A stretch of DNA of 64,000 bases from Pardosa pseudoannulata (taxonomy: Eukaryota > Arthropoda > Arachnida > Araneae > Lycosidae): contig CM063498.1 in assembly GCA_032207245.1 (NCBI GenBank), positions 86,746,461 through 86,810,460 of the forward strand, read 5' to 3'. Positions within the stretch are counted from its first letter, which is position 1, and each line of letters begins with the position of its first letter. The position numbers and the translations under genes are program-made. This document shows positions 1-12,214 of this stretch, piece after piece. The notes under the pieces are model-generated. The model was not told the origin of the DNA. It did no database searches and saw only the letters and a program-made list of their open reading frames with translations.

Positions 1-99
1 TAGTAGAGATTTTTTTTTCTTTCAACGTTATTAAGATCATTACAAAGGGAAATTTTTGAAGGTTTAAAAGTGTTGCGTCCCCCTTTAAGATACATGTCA

Positions 100-147
<48 letters not shown>

Positions 148-313
148 ATAAATTATCCGAAACGGAAACAGGATGTTAATAAAAAGAGTGAAATGATTAA
201 TGTATTCAATCAAACTTTAATCTGAGAGAAACCCCGCTAAATGCTTGAAATTATTGCTATACATTCAAAAGCTAGAAAAATACCAAGAAATTGAAAGTTG
301 AAATGGTTTTAAA
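1..313. other. AT-rich DNA without a gene
   Basis: No coding region is seen. An alternating AT microsatellite occupies about 99-151, and the rest is ordinary AT-rich sequence up to the hAT terminus at 314. Confidence 0.6.
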
Positions 314-975
314 CAGTGATTCTCAACATTTTTTAAGCTACCATCCCCCCCTATAGAGCCAAAATGTATTCAACCCCTCCCTTCGTAAAATTCCCGTAAT
401 TTAAAGTGTAGGGTAAAAGAAGTAATCAATTATAAAAAGGCAAAATGTTTAAGTAGTTTTCTTCAATAGAGTTGCAAATCAAATATTTTTTACTTAGACA
501 CGCTGAAGCAACGCTTAAATCAATGCTGGGGCCTAATAATTACGGTGCTGACATTCTATTCCGGAGTTCGTGGGTTTGAATCCCACTGGAGTATAGATAT
601 TCGCAGTCTTTCGAAATCGGCTTTAAGTAGTATGTCCCGTTCTCAATAGCCCTCGTGTTGCAAAAAACATTAGACTTTAGCTTTCCAAACCAAACCAAAT
701 GTTGATTAAATATATTTTTCTGAATGTCGGCCCAAATTTACGCAGAACATAGTGAATGAAAATAACTGGTTCTGGTACCACCGTAAATTTGTTTAATTAC
801 TGAAAAAAATCATGTACAAAAAATTGTGTAAATTATATAATTAATGTAATACATTTACTTAGTATTTTTTAAAATTGAGTTTGAAAGCTCAACCTGCTCT
901 CATTGCCGCCTTATCGCCCGAAGCAAGTTCACTGCCCACCAACATAGTCCCTCCCCCCCCTGTTAAGAACCACTG
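314..975. mobile_element. hAT-type MITE with inverted ends
   Basis: The left end reads CAGTGATTCTCAAC and the right end reads GTTAAGAACCACTG, so the termini are imperfect inverted repeats of the CAGTGGTTCT type that is common in hAT (Charlie-like) elements. The flanks are gttttaaa on the left and gtttaaag on the right, close to an 8-bp target duplication with one slipped base. Runs of C lie just inside both ends. No transposase fragment is visible inside, so this is a non-autonomous copy. A tRNA-derived SINE is nested at 545-700, so the SINE arrived later. Confidence 0.75.
545..700 (+). mobile_element. tRNA-derived SINE, family A (nested copy)
   Basis: The head contains a B-box-like segment (gggtttgaatccc) after ccggagttcgt. 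The body matches the other family A copies in this window (the cccgttctcaatagccctcg and gtgttgcaaaa blocks) and the copy ends in ccaaaccaaacc. The A box is decayed. The family is shared with 4138-4235, 4341-4501, 8563-8612, 15896-16062, 16111-16280 and 22918-22980. Confidence 0.75.
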
Positions 976-1047
976 GTTTAAAGAATAAAGTAATTTTCCA
1001 ATAAAATTGCCGTAGCTTAAAATGAAATGATATTGGAGTAATATTTG

Positions 1048-1400
1048 CTGTCACGCGAGTGGAAATTGCGCAAGTGGGAAGATTCTCCAATCCAACAGCA
1101 GCTTCTCATCCTCTGAAACAGAGAGCCCCCTCATTTAGCAGCAAGTCACGTTTGCTCTGGAGACGTCTTGGGGCTCTCGTCTCATGCCGGCTGCCAGTTA
1201 TGTGCGTAGGACTGGCGTACCCTCTGACCGAAAAGATGCCAAAACTCGTTCTTCTTCCGGCCCGCCGCAATTAGGGATAACAGGAGAACCTGAGGTCATT
1301 GTCACTCGACTGCCTGCTAGACTGAGATCGATCAGAGAAAGAATAAGTAAATAAACATAGACTTTTGTTTATTTTGTCGTCACTCGCTCAGTACAATAGG
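1048..1400 (+). other. GC-richer segment, possible LTR or old exon
   Basis: This stretch is markedly less AT-rich than its surroundings, begins TGTCACGCGAG and contains an AATAAA signal near 1349 followed by T-rich DNA. An open frame of 71 codons from 1059 shows no recognisable motif. The layout (TG start, GC-rich body, AATAAA) resembles a long terminal repeat, but I found no matching target duplication and no second LTR. A 5'-UTR or decayed exon is an alternative. Confidence 0.25.
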
Positions 1401-1780
1401 ACGTGTTAGTTTGTTTTTGTTTTTGTATGTGGAAACATCGGGGTTTCCCTTGCTAATTATTCCTTGCTACTTTTTTATTCGCATACTTACATATCAGATG
1501 AATCTTGGAATCGCTGTTGAATCAATTTATTCTAAATGCAGAAATTACTTCCGGTTTCTATATCCATATATTATATAATTATTAGCTCAATAATTGAAGT
1601 TATTCAATCACAATCATTGAATTTTACAGATTGATCTTTATTTAGCGCAGTTATAAATTATGGTGGACTTTTCCCGGTATAGAATCACTTTGTCTTATAC
1701 TAATATGAACGAAGTGTAATCATCTACCATGTCTGTTAGTTGGCAACGGTGTATTTGTTATTTCCGTTGGAAACAGTAAG

Positions 1781-1925
1781 GCGATTTCACGCAGCAGGGC
1801 AAATCTGAACTTATGACAATTCTGTCTTTAGTTTCAAACGGAACTGAAGTTTATTTTTTGTCTATTGGCTGTTGTAAACATGAAAATGAATGAGAATTGC
1901 ATTATAGTAGTACCTGAAACTGTGT
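1781..1925. repeat. Dispersed repeat, copy 1
   Basis: The block starting ggcgatttcacgcagcagg recurs at 5169-5310 in the same orientation, with scattered substitutions over about 140 bases. Both copies end near an aaaatgaatg segment followed by gcattatagta. There are no clear inverted ends and no coding potential, so the class is unknown. Confidence 0.7.
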
Positions 1926-3149
1926 CATATTGCTCTGTTGCAAACAGTAGTAATGTTCCTGTAATGTTAAAAATAAATGAGTTCGATGTTTTATGATGAT
2001 GTGTACTCGATGTTTTTGACGTTTGTAGAAGTATATATATTTATAGTTGAGTAAATTTAAATTTTGTCATGAGAAAAGTTTTAATTTTCTTAGATTAACT
2101 AAAGCAACCTTTATATTAAAATTATTTTCAGTAATAATGCAGATGAATTAATATTAAATAAAATTTTCTAGAAACTATCATCAATATCATACTTGTTGCA
2201 GTTAGTCTAAGTGGTAGAGCTAATGCTTCTACTACAACTTCTACTGCAAATAATAAAATTCTAACAAGTATATGTGTTGAAAATCCCTTTAAATTATTTT
2301 CTCCTTGGTAGAATCTACCAACCACATGTTTTATATTTTTTTTGTACAATGATCGCCAAAGGGATTAATTTGTTTATTATTAAGTTTAACACAATTTCAA
2401 AGATTTTTAAACTTTTTAAATTTAAATAAGATGAACACAATTTAAAAAAAATAGAAAATAAAAAAATGCATTACCAAAAAATATTTTAAATAAAATGTTA
2501 TAAATTTCTTTCTCTTCTCCTTTCATTTCTTTTGTTCCAGCATTGTAATTTAAGATACACCATTCACAAAAAGTTTTGCGTTAATTTCCTTTATAAAATA
2601 TGCTCTTTTTTAACTTAAAAAATTTGGTATTTTCTTTTTAAATTAATACTATTTCCTATTATATTTACTTATTTTTATTTTAAATCAATTCTATCCCTAC
2701 TTCTACAAATAGGGAGGAAATAACATATGAACTATACCTTTGACTAAACCTCAAACTAAACCAATTTTGAGGTTTCATTCACCTCACCCGACTTAGTCAT
2801 GTGCACAAGAAGTGTAAAGAATCCACAATGTGCCCATGCGAAAACATTGGCTTCTAAGAAAACTTACAAGACCTACATTTGAATTAAACAGGGATGAGAA
2901 AACCAACCACCACCATATTGTCCTTACAAACGATTCAGTCAAAGATAGATTGGTTTGGAGCATGCTGTCAATTTGTTTGATACAAGAAAGCTGATTAGAC
3001 AAAAACCTACTGCTTAAAAACTATTCTGAATGACTAGACCAACCGTGAAAGCAGCGAATTTGAACTCATGGGCTAAAGTACCAAAACGCAGAGCCCTATT
3101 AATTCTTCCATTACCAAGTTGAGACAAAGACAACAACTCTTTGCAAACA
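1926..3149. other. AT-rich DNA without a gene
   Basis: Only short, low-complexity open frames are present. A run of short A and T homopolymers lies at 2400-2660. I see no conserved motif, splice pattern or transposon terminus in this stretch. Confidence 0.55.
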
Positions 3150-3924
3150 TCCCCTATATAATAATAACCTAAATTATCTGTCCGTCTGTCCCTCGAACTT
3201 ATATAGCGGCTGTACCTGGAATGGGTAGAGGAATCCATATTTTATTGATGAGTTAGGGTTAGCAACGTTCGAAATCCACCCCTTCCCCCTTTTCTAGCCT
3301 TTAATGCCATTATTTCAAGCCCTATTTTTCCCGGTTAGGAGCAGGTGATGAAAGTTATCAATTTATCACATAATAAATAGGTAAAACCAACATTTTTTAG
3401 CATTATGACATCATTCTTTTAACCATCTCTTTTGATCATTTCTTATTTTAAATTATTTAAAATATCGTCTGCGTTATTTTCATACGTTTTATCACTAAAC
3501 TTGAGTAATAATTTTCTTTTATATTTGGTTTAAATAATAGATTAGGTACATATGTGATAATTTTAAATTTAATCATCGAATATTTTTTGTTGCAATGAAA
3601 ATTTTATCTCCGGTATTAACAAATTCAGGGTGTAGTGGATATGATAGTTTCATTCCTTTACTTTCATTAATTACTGTGCAAAAAAAAAAAGGGAAGAACT
3701 TAACGAAAACTTTGAATTAAATTTCTAAATGAATTCAACGTGATTCTAAGCTGCATTCACCGTATCGGGGACTTTAGAGGAGTATGAAGATAAATTATTG
3801 AGCCTGTACCAGATAATTCTCAGCCAGAAAACAAACCATTTTTTTATCTGCCTCATAGGGTACTTTACAATTCAGGAAAATTAAAAATTTTACTGATCCC
3901 GTCATATGACGGACTATATGCTAG
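3150..3924 (+). mobile_element. Non-autonomous Helitron, copy 1
   Basis: The left end is TC followed by a tataataataacc segment and a ctgtccgtctgtcc motif, a typical arthropod Helitron 5' end, and it is preceded by A. The right end has the palindrome CCGTCATATGACGG, then a short spacer and CTAG followed by T. There are no inverted terminal repeats and no target duplication, as expected for Helitrons, and no Rep/helicase coding. The internal block with cgaaatccaccccttcc and gcattatgacatcattc is shared with copies at 10904 and 20337. Sequence just beyond the CTAG is also partly similar in copy 2, so the exact 3' boundary is less certain than the class. Confidence 0.65.
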
Positions 3925-4137
3925 TTGTAAATAATGTCATATTTTTCCTTTTTTTTTCACTGATTAAAATAAATGTTCGAATCTGTCGGGGAAGCCCGGT
4001 GGAGGATCTTGGTTGCGGTTTTGCTGAACAGGTGATAGGGTTTTCCTTTTCTTAAATCACTTTGACGTGTGCAACCATAAACCTTTTAATTGGGTTGGTT
4101 GTAGGTTGGAGTAATTTCTTCTTTAACAAGCGAATAG

Positions 4138-4235
4138 TTTGGTTTGGAGTGCTACGGTCTACTTTTTTGCAACACGCAGGCTAATGAGACCGGACCTACA
4201 GTTAAACCCGATTGAACGAACATGCATGTAATATT
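4138..4235 (-). mobile_element. SINE family A, 3' fragment
   Basis: Read on the minus strand it contains the 3' body of family A (the attagcc, gtgttgcaaaa, gtagaccgtagcactccaaacc block) and stops before the tRNA-like head. It lies in inverted orientation about 100 bases from the next family A copy at 4341. Confidence 0.7.
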
Positions 4236-4340
4236 CAAAAACTGTAAAGATAGCACCTTCAATCGGCTATCGTTAACAAGTGAATAAACAATGTCTTGAA
4301 AAGAGTTTATAATTTTTACCTTCTTCTAAATGCCGAACAA

Positions 4341-4501
4341 TAATGGTAGAACGCTGCTCTTCGTACCGGAGTTCGCAAGTCCGAATCCTGGTGCTGTATG
4401 AAGTTAGTAGCCGTTTGGAAATCGGATTTAAGCTGTAAGTTCCGGGCTCATTAGCCTTTGTGAGAAGAATGGTAGAGCGTAGCACTTCAAACCAAACCAA
4501 A
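4341..4501 (+). mobile_element. SINE family A copy
   Basis: It has a decayed tRNA-like head with ccggagttcg followed by a B-box-like segment (agtccgaatcc), the characteristic aatcggatttaagctgtaag body and a ccaaaccaaacc tail. An inverted partner fragment at 4138-4235 could let the transcript fold into a hairpin. Confidence 0.75.
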
Positions 4502-4875
4502 CCTCACGCACACACAATTCTCTTACTATCCGTTTAAATAAGAAAATAATTAATATTCTACATCTGAGAGAAAGATTAATTTTTGAAACCATCTAAAATG
4601 CTGGTTAAGCTTGATTGAGTTTTACATACTTAAGTCAATGTTGGCAAGAAAGAAATTTATTGATTCTAATTGAATTTTCATTAAAATATAGAAATCGACG
4701 AAGTTATACATTTTATATATATTATTAAGAAAGACTTGCTTATGTTTTCTCATATTAAATGATAAAGACATGAAAAAGTTTCACCTGTTCTGCAATATTT
4801 TTGTATAAGCAAACTCGAGCTATACCTTAGAGGTACTAAAAGCAATTATTCTTTAAATTATGCATGTATTACTTT

Positions 4876-4958
<83 letters not shown>

Positions 4959-5168
4959 ATATATATAATTAAGATGCTGGGTCAGAGTGTCAATAAATTC
5001 AATTTAAAACTACATCATTATAAAATTTCTCTAAATGGAAATTTTGAAATTTTGTTGAGTTGAAATCTGTAAAAACAGGTTTATGATACTTTCCAGATTT
5101 ATATTTTACATTGTCTCACCAAATATTGGAAACATTGCCAAACACAGTTACTTCCATTGGTATTTATA
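4502..5168. other. AT-rich DNA with an AT microsatellite
   Basis: No gene is seen. An interrupted alternating AT tract runs from about 4876 to 4969. Confidence 0.6.
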
Positions 5169-5310
5169 AGGCGATTTCACGCAGCAGGTCAAATCTCAAT
5201 TTACGACAATTCTGGCTTTAGTTTCAAACGAAACTGAAGTTTATTGTTTGTCTACTGGCTGTTGTACACATGAAAATGAATGGGAAGGGCATTATAGTAC
5301 CGTGACGTTG
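5169..5310. repeat. Dispersed repeat, copy 2
   Basis: This is the second copy of the block described at 1781-1925, in the same orientation and diverged by scattered point changes. Confidence 0.7.
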
Positions 5311-5660
5311 GGACAAATTGCTCTATTATATTCACCTACCAAGCATCTTATCTTTTGGATAATTATTTCAAAATATGTTATAAAAAGTTAATTAAATTTT
5401 CTCCAATGAACCTTTTATTCGCTATTTCAGGTTAGCAGTTGACATCATACGCAAAGCCTTAAAATCATTCTCTGGATTGAAAGGACAGTGAACTATAAGA
5501 ATAATATACTATACTGTGAAATTTTATTGATTTATTTCTATATTATGCAATATATTGTCTTAGATAGTATTAAGATTACTTTTTGTTTATTATGAGTGGC
5601 AGTTTTAATAATTGATTTGATTAACGATGTGTGATAAATAATATTATCACTCAATGTATC

Positions 5661-6673
5661 CTAAAATTCATAATTTCATAAAATATACATAGACGTCAGA
5701 AATACCAAAAATATATATATTTAGCCTTTATTCTTAATAAGCGATCACAGCATTAAAAAACAGCCTAAACAAAATAACTTTATATAACGTCCAATCAAGA
5801 TTTTAGGAAATGGGTAGAATGTTTTTCTTCCCATTCACTATGTTTTATTTGACATTAGTAAACAAATAACTCAATATACCCCTGAGTTATACCCAAATTA
5901 CTCAATAACAGATGGACTCAGGGGCACAAAGCCCCTAAAATTCCTAATTTCATAACATACATGAACATCAGAAATACCAAAAGTATATATTTTTAGCTTT
6001 TATTCTTAAATAAGCGAACAGATTAAAATCAGCCTAAACAAAATACCTTTATATAACGTCCAATCAAGATTTTAGGAAATGGGTAGAAATTTTTCTTCCC
6101 ATTCAATATTTTTATTTGACATTATTAAAAAAATAACTCAATATACTGAGTTATACCCAATTATCACTCAATATACCCCAAATATTCAGAGTAAAGCCCC
6201 TAAAATTCATAATTTCATAAGTCATACATGAACGTCAGAAATGCAAAACGTATATATTTTTAGCGTTTATTCTTGAATAAGCTATCACAGTATTAAAATC
6301 AGCCTACACAAAATAACTATATATAACGTCCAATCAAGATTTTACGAAATGGGTAGAAAGTTTTTCTTCCCATTCAATATTTTTTATTTGACATTAGTAA
6401 AAGAATAACTCAATATACCCCTGAGTTATGCCTAATTATCACTCAATATATCCTAGATGGACTCAGAGGCACGAAGCCCCTAAAATTCATAATTTCATGA
6501 GATGTACATAAACGTCAGAAATACCAAAAGTATATTTTTTTAGCCTTTATTCTTATTTAAGAATCACAGCATTAAAATCAGCCTAAACAAAATAACTTAT
6601 AAAACGTCCAATCAACATTTTAGGAAATGGGTAGAAAGTTTTATCCCATCCAACATTATTTGACATTAGTAAA
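5661..6673. repeat. Tandem repeat, about 270-bp unit, four copies
   Basis: Units start at about 5661, 5935, 6200 and 6480 (spacings 274, 265 and 280) with ctaaaattca followed by taatttcat. Each contains agcctaaacaaaata, then aacgtccaatcaa, then gaaatgggtagaa, and near its end a ctcaatata segment. The fourth unit breaks off near 6673. Copies differ by small indels and substitutions, so the array is old enough to have diverged. There is no open frame. It may be a small satellite array or the internal minisatellite of a transposon. Confidence 0.85.
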
Positions 6674-7484
6674 AAATAACCGAATTTTTCATTTAGACAA
6701 AGCTTCTTTAAATGCCATACACCTTCTGATCTATCAAATTTTAGTTTTATGCATACCAAGAAAAATAACTTACCAATTAAACGTATAACAATCTATCAGA
6801 TTAGAAATGAATAAAAAAATTTTCTTAATTAAACATTCACATTTAACATTAGTAAAAAAAACGGACATAAAAAACACCTAGCAGTATAAAAGTAATCTTT
6901 TAAAGTCTTGCAAAACATTTTGTTTAAATATTCTTTTATAAATATTTAAACCCAAAATATATTACGAGACTTTAAAGTGTATTAATTTTATATTGCTTGA
7001 TCTGAATTTTTACTTAAATGTAGAGCCTTATTCAAGCATGAAATGGGATATTAAATATAGGAATACAAAATGCAAACGACAATAAGTTATTAAAAAAAAA
7101 CATAGCCAAATAAATTCTAAATTTCAAATCTTTCTATTTTCTGATTTATTTAGCACTCTTTCTTGAATATATTAAATGTAAACATCACTGAGGCATGAAA
7201 TGGGATATTAATATTGATAATAAAAGAAAAAATGGACATAATTATAAATAAAAATCAATAATAATTTTAAATCTTACTTTTTTTTTCTGAATTATACCCT
7301 TGACTTGAATCTCATATTAAATGAATAATAATTCAGGCATGAATTGGAATAAAAATATTTATAAAAAAATTCAATGGTAACACGAATTAAATAAAACATC
7401 GCCAATTATTTCGTGATTAATCAGAAATCTATAATTCGTTTTAAAAGGGTTAGAATAAGCTAAAATTTTATTTTTAATTAATAA
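6674..7484. other. AT-rich DNA with a weak degenerate repeat
   Basis: No gene is seen. A motif like aggcatgaaatgggatatta recurs near 7033, 7193 and 7337, suggesting a decayed repeat of roughly 150 bases. Confidence 0.45.
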
Positions 7485-7990
7485 AAACAGAACTTACCAG
7501 CTAAGAAACTCCCGACATCTTACATTGTCCATGCTTTATAAAGCACACAAATACAAAACACTCCCGTCAGGCTAAACTTATACCGGCCGACATGATGACC
7601 TCACACAAAAAAATAACAGTCCAGCTATCGAAAGAAAGGAAAAAACAGCGGCACCAAACAAAACAACTTTGATCTAAGCGGGCCACGTCAGAGCATATTT
7701 AAGTGTCTTCTAGACTTCGGAATTCGTTTTTACGTCTGGATGAACGTTTTCATTGACACAGCGTTACCATCACCGTTGCCTTCTGTTCGTTGAACTGAGG
7801 AGAGGAGAGAGAGAATCTTCTCTCCCGTGTGCTGGAGGAATGATGTAAAAAAAACAAAAAACCGGCTTTCCTCGACGAATGGGCAAGGGATTCACCATGC
7901 CACGGTAACCGTAAGTGGGTGCCGTTCAGTTACTTTCGTTTTGTTTTGACAGATAAACGCCGTTTAACTCTTCCGGCAGATGAGGTGTGG
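7485..7990 (+). promoter_or_regulatory. CpG-rich island, candidate promoter and first exon
   Basis: Base composition shifts sharply: CpG dinucleotides are frequent (ccggccgac, cgggccacgtc, tcctcgacgaatggg) in a region otherwise depleted of them. Near 7912 a consensus splice donor occurs (cc followed by GTAAGTGG), which could close a non-coding first exon on the plus strand. I found no downstream coding exon that it would join, so the target gene is unknown. A transposon promoter is the alternative. Confidence 0.35.
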
Positions 7991-9118
7991 TTAATTGGAT
8001 CTCCTTCAGTAGGATATCCTGGAGAACAACGGCAAAAAAAATATATACAAACTGGGAAAATGGGTTTTAGAAAGGATAATCCAGGGTAAAAACCTTTCAT
8101 TTCAGAAGCTATTAAAGGCGCTTATATTACCCCACATATGGAACAAGCCTTTTATTACGCTAAATATAGTAAACTCTCAAATATTTTTCTTTGTTCTTTT
8201 AACGGTTTGGGGCTAAGTTATGTTTCTGTTAATCGCTGGATATTTTTTTTAATGCTTGAAGTTCAAATAAATCTGACCTCCAACAATAGAATTTCAAATA
8301 AGTCGTTCTAATTATAAACCGTTACTTTTGATTAGCATGTAGTATGTTTTAATTACTTTCTAAACTTGGTGCAGTTATAGAATACTGAAAGCAGGAAACT
8401 GAAATTAGCTTATTCAAAATTTTATCTTCCTATATTACTGGAGATGAAAATTCAGTTTATAGAAATAATACGGAAATAGTATACTAGTTAGTTGTTATTA
8501 AATAGATTATTAAAATCTCTGAACTGTTAATCTTCCCCTATTTCTTACCATTAATTATATCGATACCGGAGTTCGTGAGTTTGGATCCCAATATATGCAT
8601 GGATGTCCGCAGGGCCGTAACTAGGGCGTGGCAAAGGCATTTGCCACCGGCGCATCAGTTTAGGGGCGTGAGGAAAATGGATCCAAAAAGACGATTCAAG
8701 TAAATACGGAAAAGTTGAAAAAACTTTTTTTATTATAAAATCCAAAGTGTTTAAAAAACTATATTTATGAATTTTTATATTTTAAATGCTTTTAGAGACT
8801 AAATTTTTATAGATTCTGACAAAATGTTATATCAAACTCCTAATATGCCTTAATATACCTACTATTTGTTTTAATTTGAATTTAATAAAGTTATTAAAAT
8901 TAAATTTATACTTAGAAATTTGCCTATTTTTTATGAAAATTCAACGTCTAAATAAAAAATAATCTCAAAATAAACTAATCAGTTTATCAGCAAATAATAG
9001 CCAAACTATTCAAAAATATTTTTTTAAGTATTAATAAGGAAAAATTCAAAAAATTTAAATTAATATGCTAAGAACATTTTAAGAATTAACAAAATATTAT
9101 GAGATTTTTTCTGAATAT
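7991..9118. other. AT-rich DNA without a gene
   Basis: No coding region is seen. A SINE family A fragment lies at 8563-8612. It is followed by a GC-rich stretch (gccgtaactagggcgtgg) that looks like the end of another dispersed repeat. Confidence 0.5.
8563..8612 (+). mobile_element. SINE family A, short 5' fragment
   Basis: It contains taccggagttcgtgagtttg and the atgcatggatgtccgcag segment of the family, then breaks abruptly into unrelated sequence. Confidence 0.55.
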
Positions 9119-9732
9119 ATGATATATAATATATATGTAATAATATCAATATCTAGGCCTAAAGCCTATTCCAAAATTACCCTTTGCCCCATTCATTCTA
9201 AATCTTAATTTCTTCTCTTTACATTAACCATATTTCCCAGCCATCCAATTTAATCGAGGATGTTTTCATTCCTTCAACCGAACCCCGAAATTCTTTCTAT
9301 GATTCTGAAAACAAAAACTGATACAGCTGGCATTTTAATGAGGAAGCAATAACTCTCCCAGGAAAATCTGTAACGATCAACAATAATACTCATCTGGAAA
9401 GCCACACTTTGGCAGAAGGCTCTGATCAAAGGTTACTCTCTCTAACTAATTAACACTTGCCTCAGCATTTTAAACACACTTTTTTAGTCGTCTCTCGCAG
9501 AAGGTTGGTATTAGAGAGAGAGCGTTCTGACATCGTCTGGTTCAAACGCCTCTATATTTTGTCCTATCCTGATAAAGATAAAATAAAAGTTAAGTTCGAT
9601 CACGACGACTATTGTTTCTTTTCAACAGACGATTAGCGGGAAACTTGGCAGCCCAGCATGCCCGCACTGAGGAAAATAATAGAGGCAATTTCAAAATAAG
9701 TTTTCAAGTGCAGTTCGTCCCTCTGGCCGATT

Positions 9733-9819
<87 letters not shown>

Positions 9820-9822
9820 GTG

Positions 9823-9862
<40 letters not shown>

Positions 9863-10464
9863 GGCCAGGGACTCTACTGGCCCCAAATTTACACTTGAAA
9901 ACCATTCTAAAATTTCCCCTATTATTTTATTCAGCCTCGGCATGCTGGGCTGCCAAGAGTCCCGCTACACTTCTGTGATGAAGAAACACATCAGTCGTCG
10001 TGGCCGAACATAACTTTTATTTCATCTCCTCAAAATCGGACGGTGTCAGAACGCTCTCTCTTTAATGCCAACCTTTTGAGAAAGACGACCAAATACTATA
10101 TGTGTTTTAGTGTCGTGGAAAAATGCGGAGGCAACAGTTAATTGCTTAGCGAGAGTAACTTTTGATTAGAGACATCTGCCAAAGTGTGGCGTTCAAGATA
10201 ACTATTATTGCTGATATTACAGATTTTTCGTTCTAGAGTTATTACTTTCTAGTTAAAATGCCAGCTATATCATTTTTTCCTTTGAGAATCAAAGAAATCG
10301 TTTCAGGGTTATGCTGAAGGAATGAAAACATCCTCGTTGAAATTGAATGGCTGGGAAAATATGGTTAATATAAAGAGGAGAAATTAAAATTTAGAATAAT
10401 GAATAGAAAAATAATTTTGATAGATTTCAAGGCTTAGATATTGATATTATTACATATATTTTAT

Positions 10465-10521
<57 letters not shown>

Positions 10522-10538
10522 TGTGTGTGTGTGTGTGT
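9119..10538. repeat. Large fold-back repeat around AT/TG microsatellites
   Basis: The arms (about 9139-9735 and 9870-10461) are inverted copies of a roughly 600-bp unit. The left arm starts taataatatcaatatctagg and the right arm ends ctta followed by gatattgatattatta. Matching blocks include aactctcccagg/ctagagttatt, cagcccagcatgcc/ggcatgctgggctg and the gagagagcgttctgac segment in both orientations. The spacer is (AT)n followed by (TG)n at about 9736-9860, and an AT tract closes the outside at 10461-10538. A third single copy, in the same orientation as the left arm, is at 26006-26617. Open frames across it are antisense shadows and microsatellite translations. Confidence 0.85.
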
Positions 10539-10825
10539 TATATATAACACATATTTTGGGCCATGTAAGTTTATGTATACAATTTTTCAGTCAATATGCA
10601 AAAATGATTATGCTATTTACTTACTTGCTCTCTCCCATCTCACTTTTTACATACTAAAAAAGAGTTTATGGAACAAAATTCCAAGATGGGATGGAAAATC
10701 CGATCCACTATCTAGCATAATCATGCTCGGTGAATGCGCCCTTGAAAACTAGTAAGACCCCGTATTTATAGAATATATTTAAAAAATTTACAATCTACTG
10801 TATCACTGCAGGTAATTTCTTTTCT
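10539..10825. other. No gene seen
   Basis: Unremarkable AT-rich DNA between the fold-back element and the tandem duplication. A 75-codon open frame overlaps the microsatellite edge and shows no motif. Confidence 0.5.
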
Positions 10826-12150
10826 TTTTTTTTACATACACCTTCTTTCTAAACACATTTTCAAATTTTAAGATACCAAAAACTTCAATACAGCTCTGCA
10901 ATATTATAATATTAAAAATGAATTTGTGTGTGTCTGTCTGTCTGTACTCAATAGACTCAAAAACATGCATCCAATCGCCGTGAAAATTTGGGAAATGTTT
11001 AGGTATATCCCTGGGAAGGTTTTTGTAAATTTTCAACGTTCGAAATTCATTCCTTCCCCCTTTTTCGAGCATTTCATGTCATTATTCCAAGCATTATTTT
11101 CCCCGGTTAAACGCAAACGATTAAGTTTTTAATTTATCGCATCATATCTAAGGGAAAGAAGCAATATTTCTAGCAATGTGACGTCATCCCAAGTAATTGT
11201 TTTAAACGCAGTTTTCCACGGTTAAAAGCAGGAGATTAAAATGTTCAATTCATCACATAATAAATAGGCGAAAATGATATTTTTCTATCATTATGACGTC
11301 ATTCATTTAAATATTTCATTTATTCATTTCTTATTTTATATTATTTAAAATCGTCTGCTTAGTATCTATTCGATTTGAACTGAAATTTGAGATATAAAGT
11401 GATTCACTTTCATTTCTATGTGACGCAAATTATAGCATTTTTATATGAGAACTAATTTTAAATTTAATTCTTGGTTCATTTTTATGTTACAATGAAATGC
11501 ATATCAACAATATTCTAAGTACAAAAAGTACAAATTTCAGTGACTCTCATGGCCAAATAAAACCTATCATTTATATATAGTTATCTTCATATTCATATGG
11601 TTGTCGATATGAATGTGTGTTTCTGTTTCATACAAAACTATTGGTTTGTCATAAATTTCCTTAATTTTGGAAAACATTTATTACTACCACAAAATTAGCA
11701 CTGTTGCTGTCAAAACCTGTGCTTCCTATTCTATTTGCTAATCAACGTACAGTAGTAATACAGTAATGCAATTTAGGGTTAAGCTTATATTTTACAATAA
11801 AAAAAGTTTGAGCAAATTTAATATAAGACAAATTCGATTATAAAAACTGAATAATGTTATAATACGCTTATGATAGAAATATATAAACATGCCAATGACT
11901 CGAACTGAACTGTGACGAATTTAGAGAGTTATTCACGAAAAATAAATCTTTGTTTAAAAGTAATATATTAAGTTCACCGTAGCGAAGCACGGGCAAACTT
12001 GCTAGTTTACTATAATTATGATTTTTTACACTATTTTCAAATAAGTTTATCCATATCTACAAACTTGCTACAGTTAATTATTTTTTATTTTACATTTTAC
12101 AATTTTATATATAGTTCATATTCATACTTTTCTTAAATATTTAATAATTT

Positions 12151-12214
<64 letters not shown>

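Noticed and set aside
5661..6673. CRISPR-like array
   Set aside because: The units are about 270 bases with diverged sequence throughout, not short identical repeats with unique spacers, and the DNA is eukaryotic.
9612..10013. 133-codon plus-strand ORF with YIYIYI and VCVCVC repeats, and its minus-strand counterpart
   Set aside because: It is the translation of the AT and TG microsatellites plus the arms of a fold-back repeat. Both strands are open, as expected of dinucleotide repeats.
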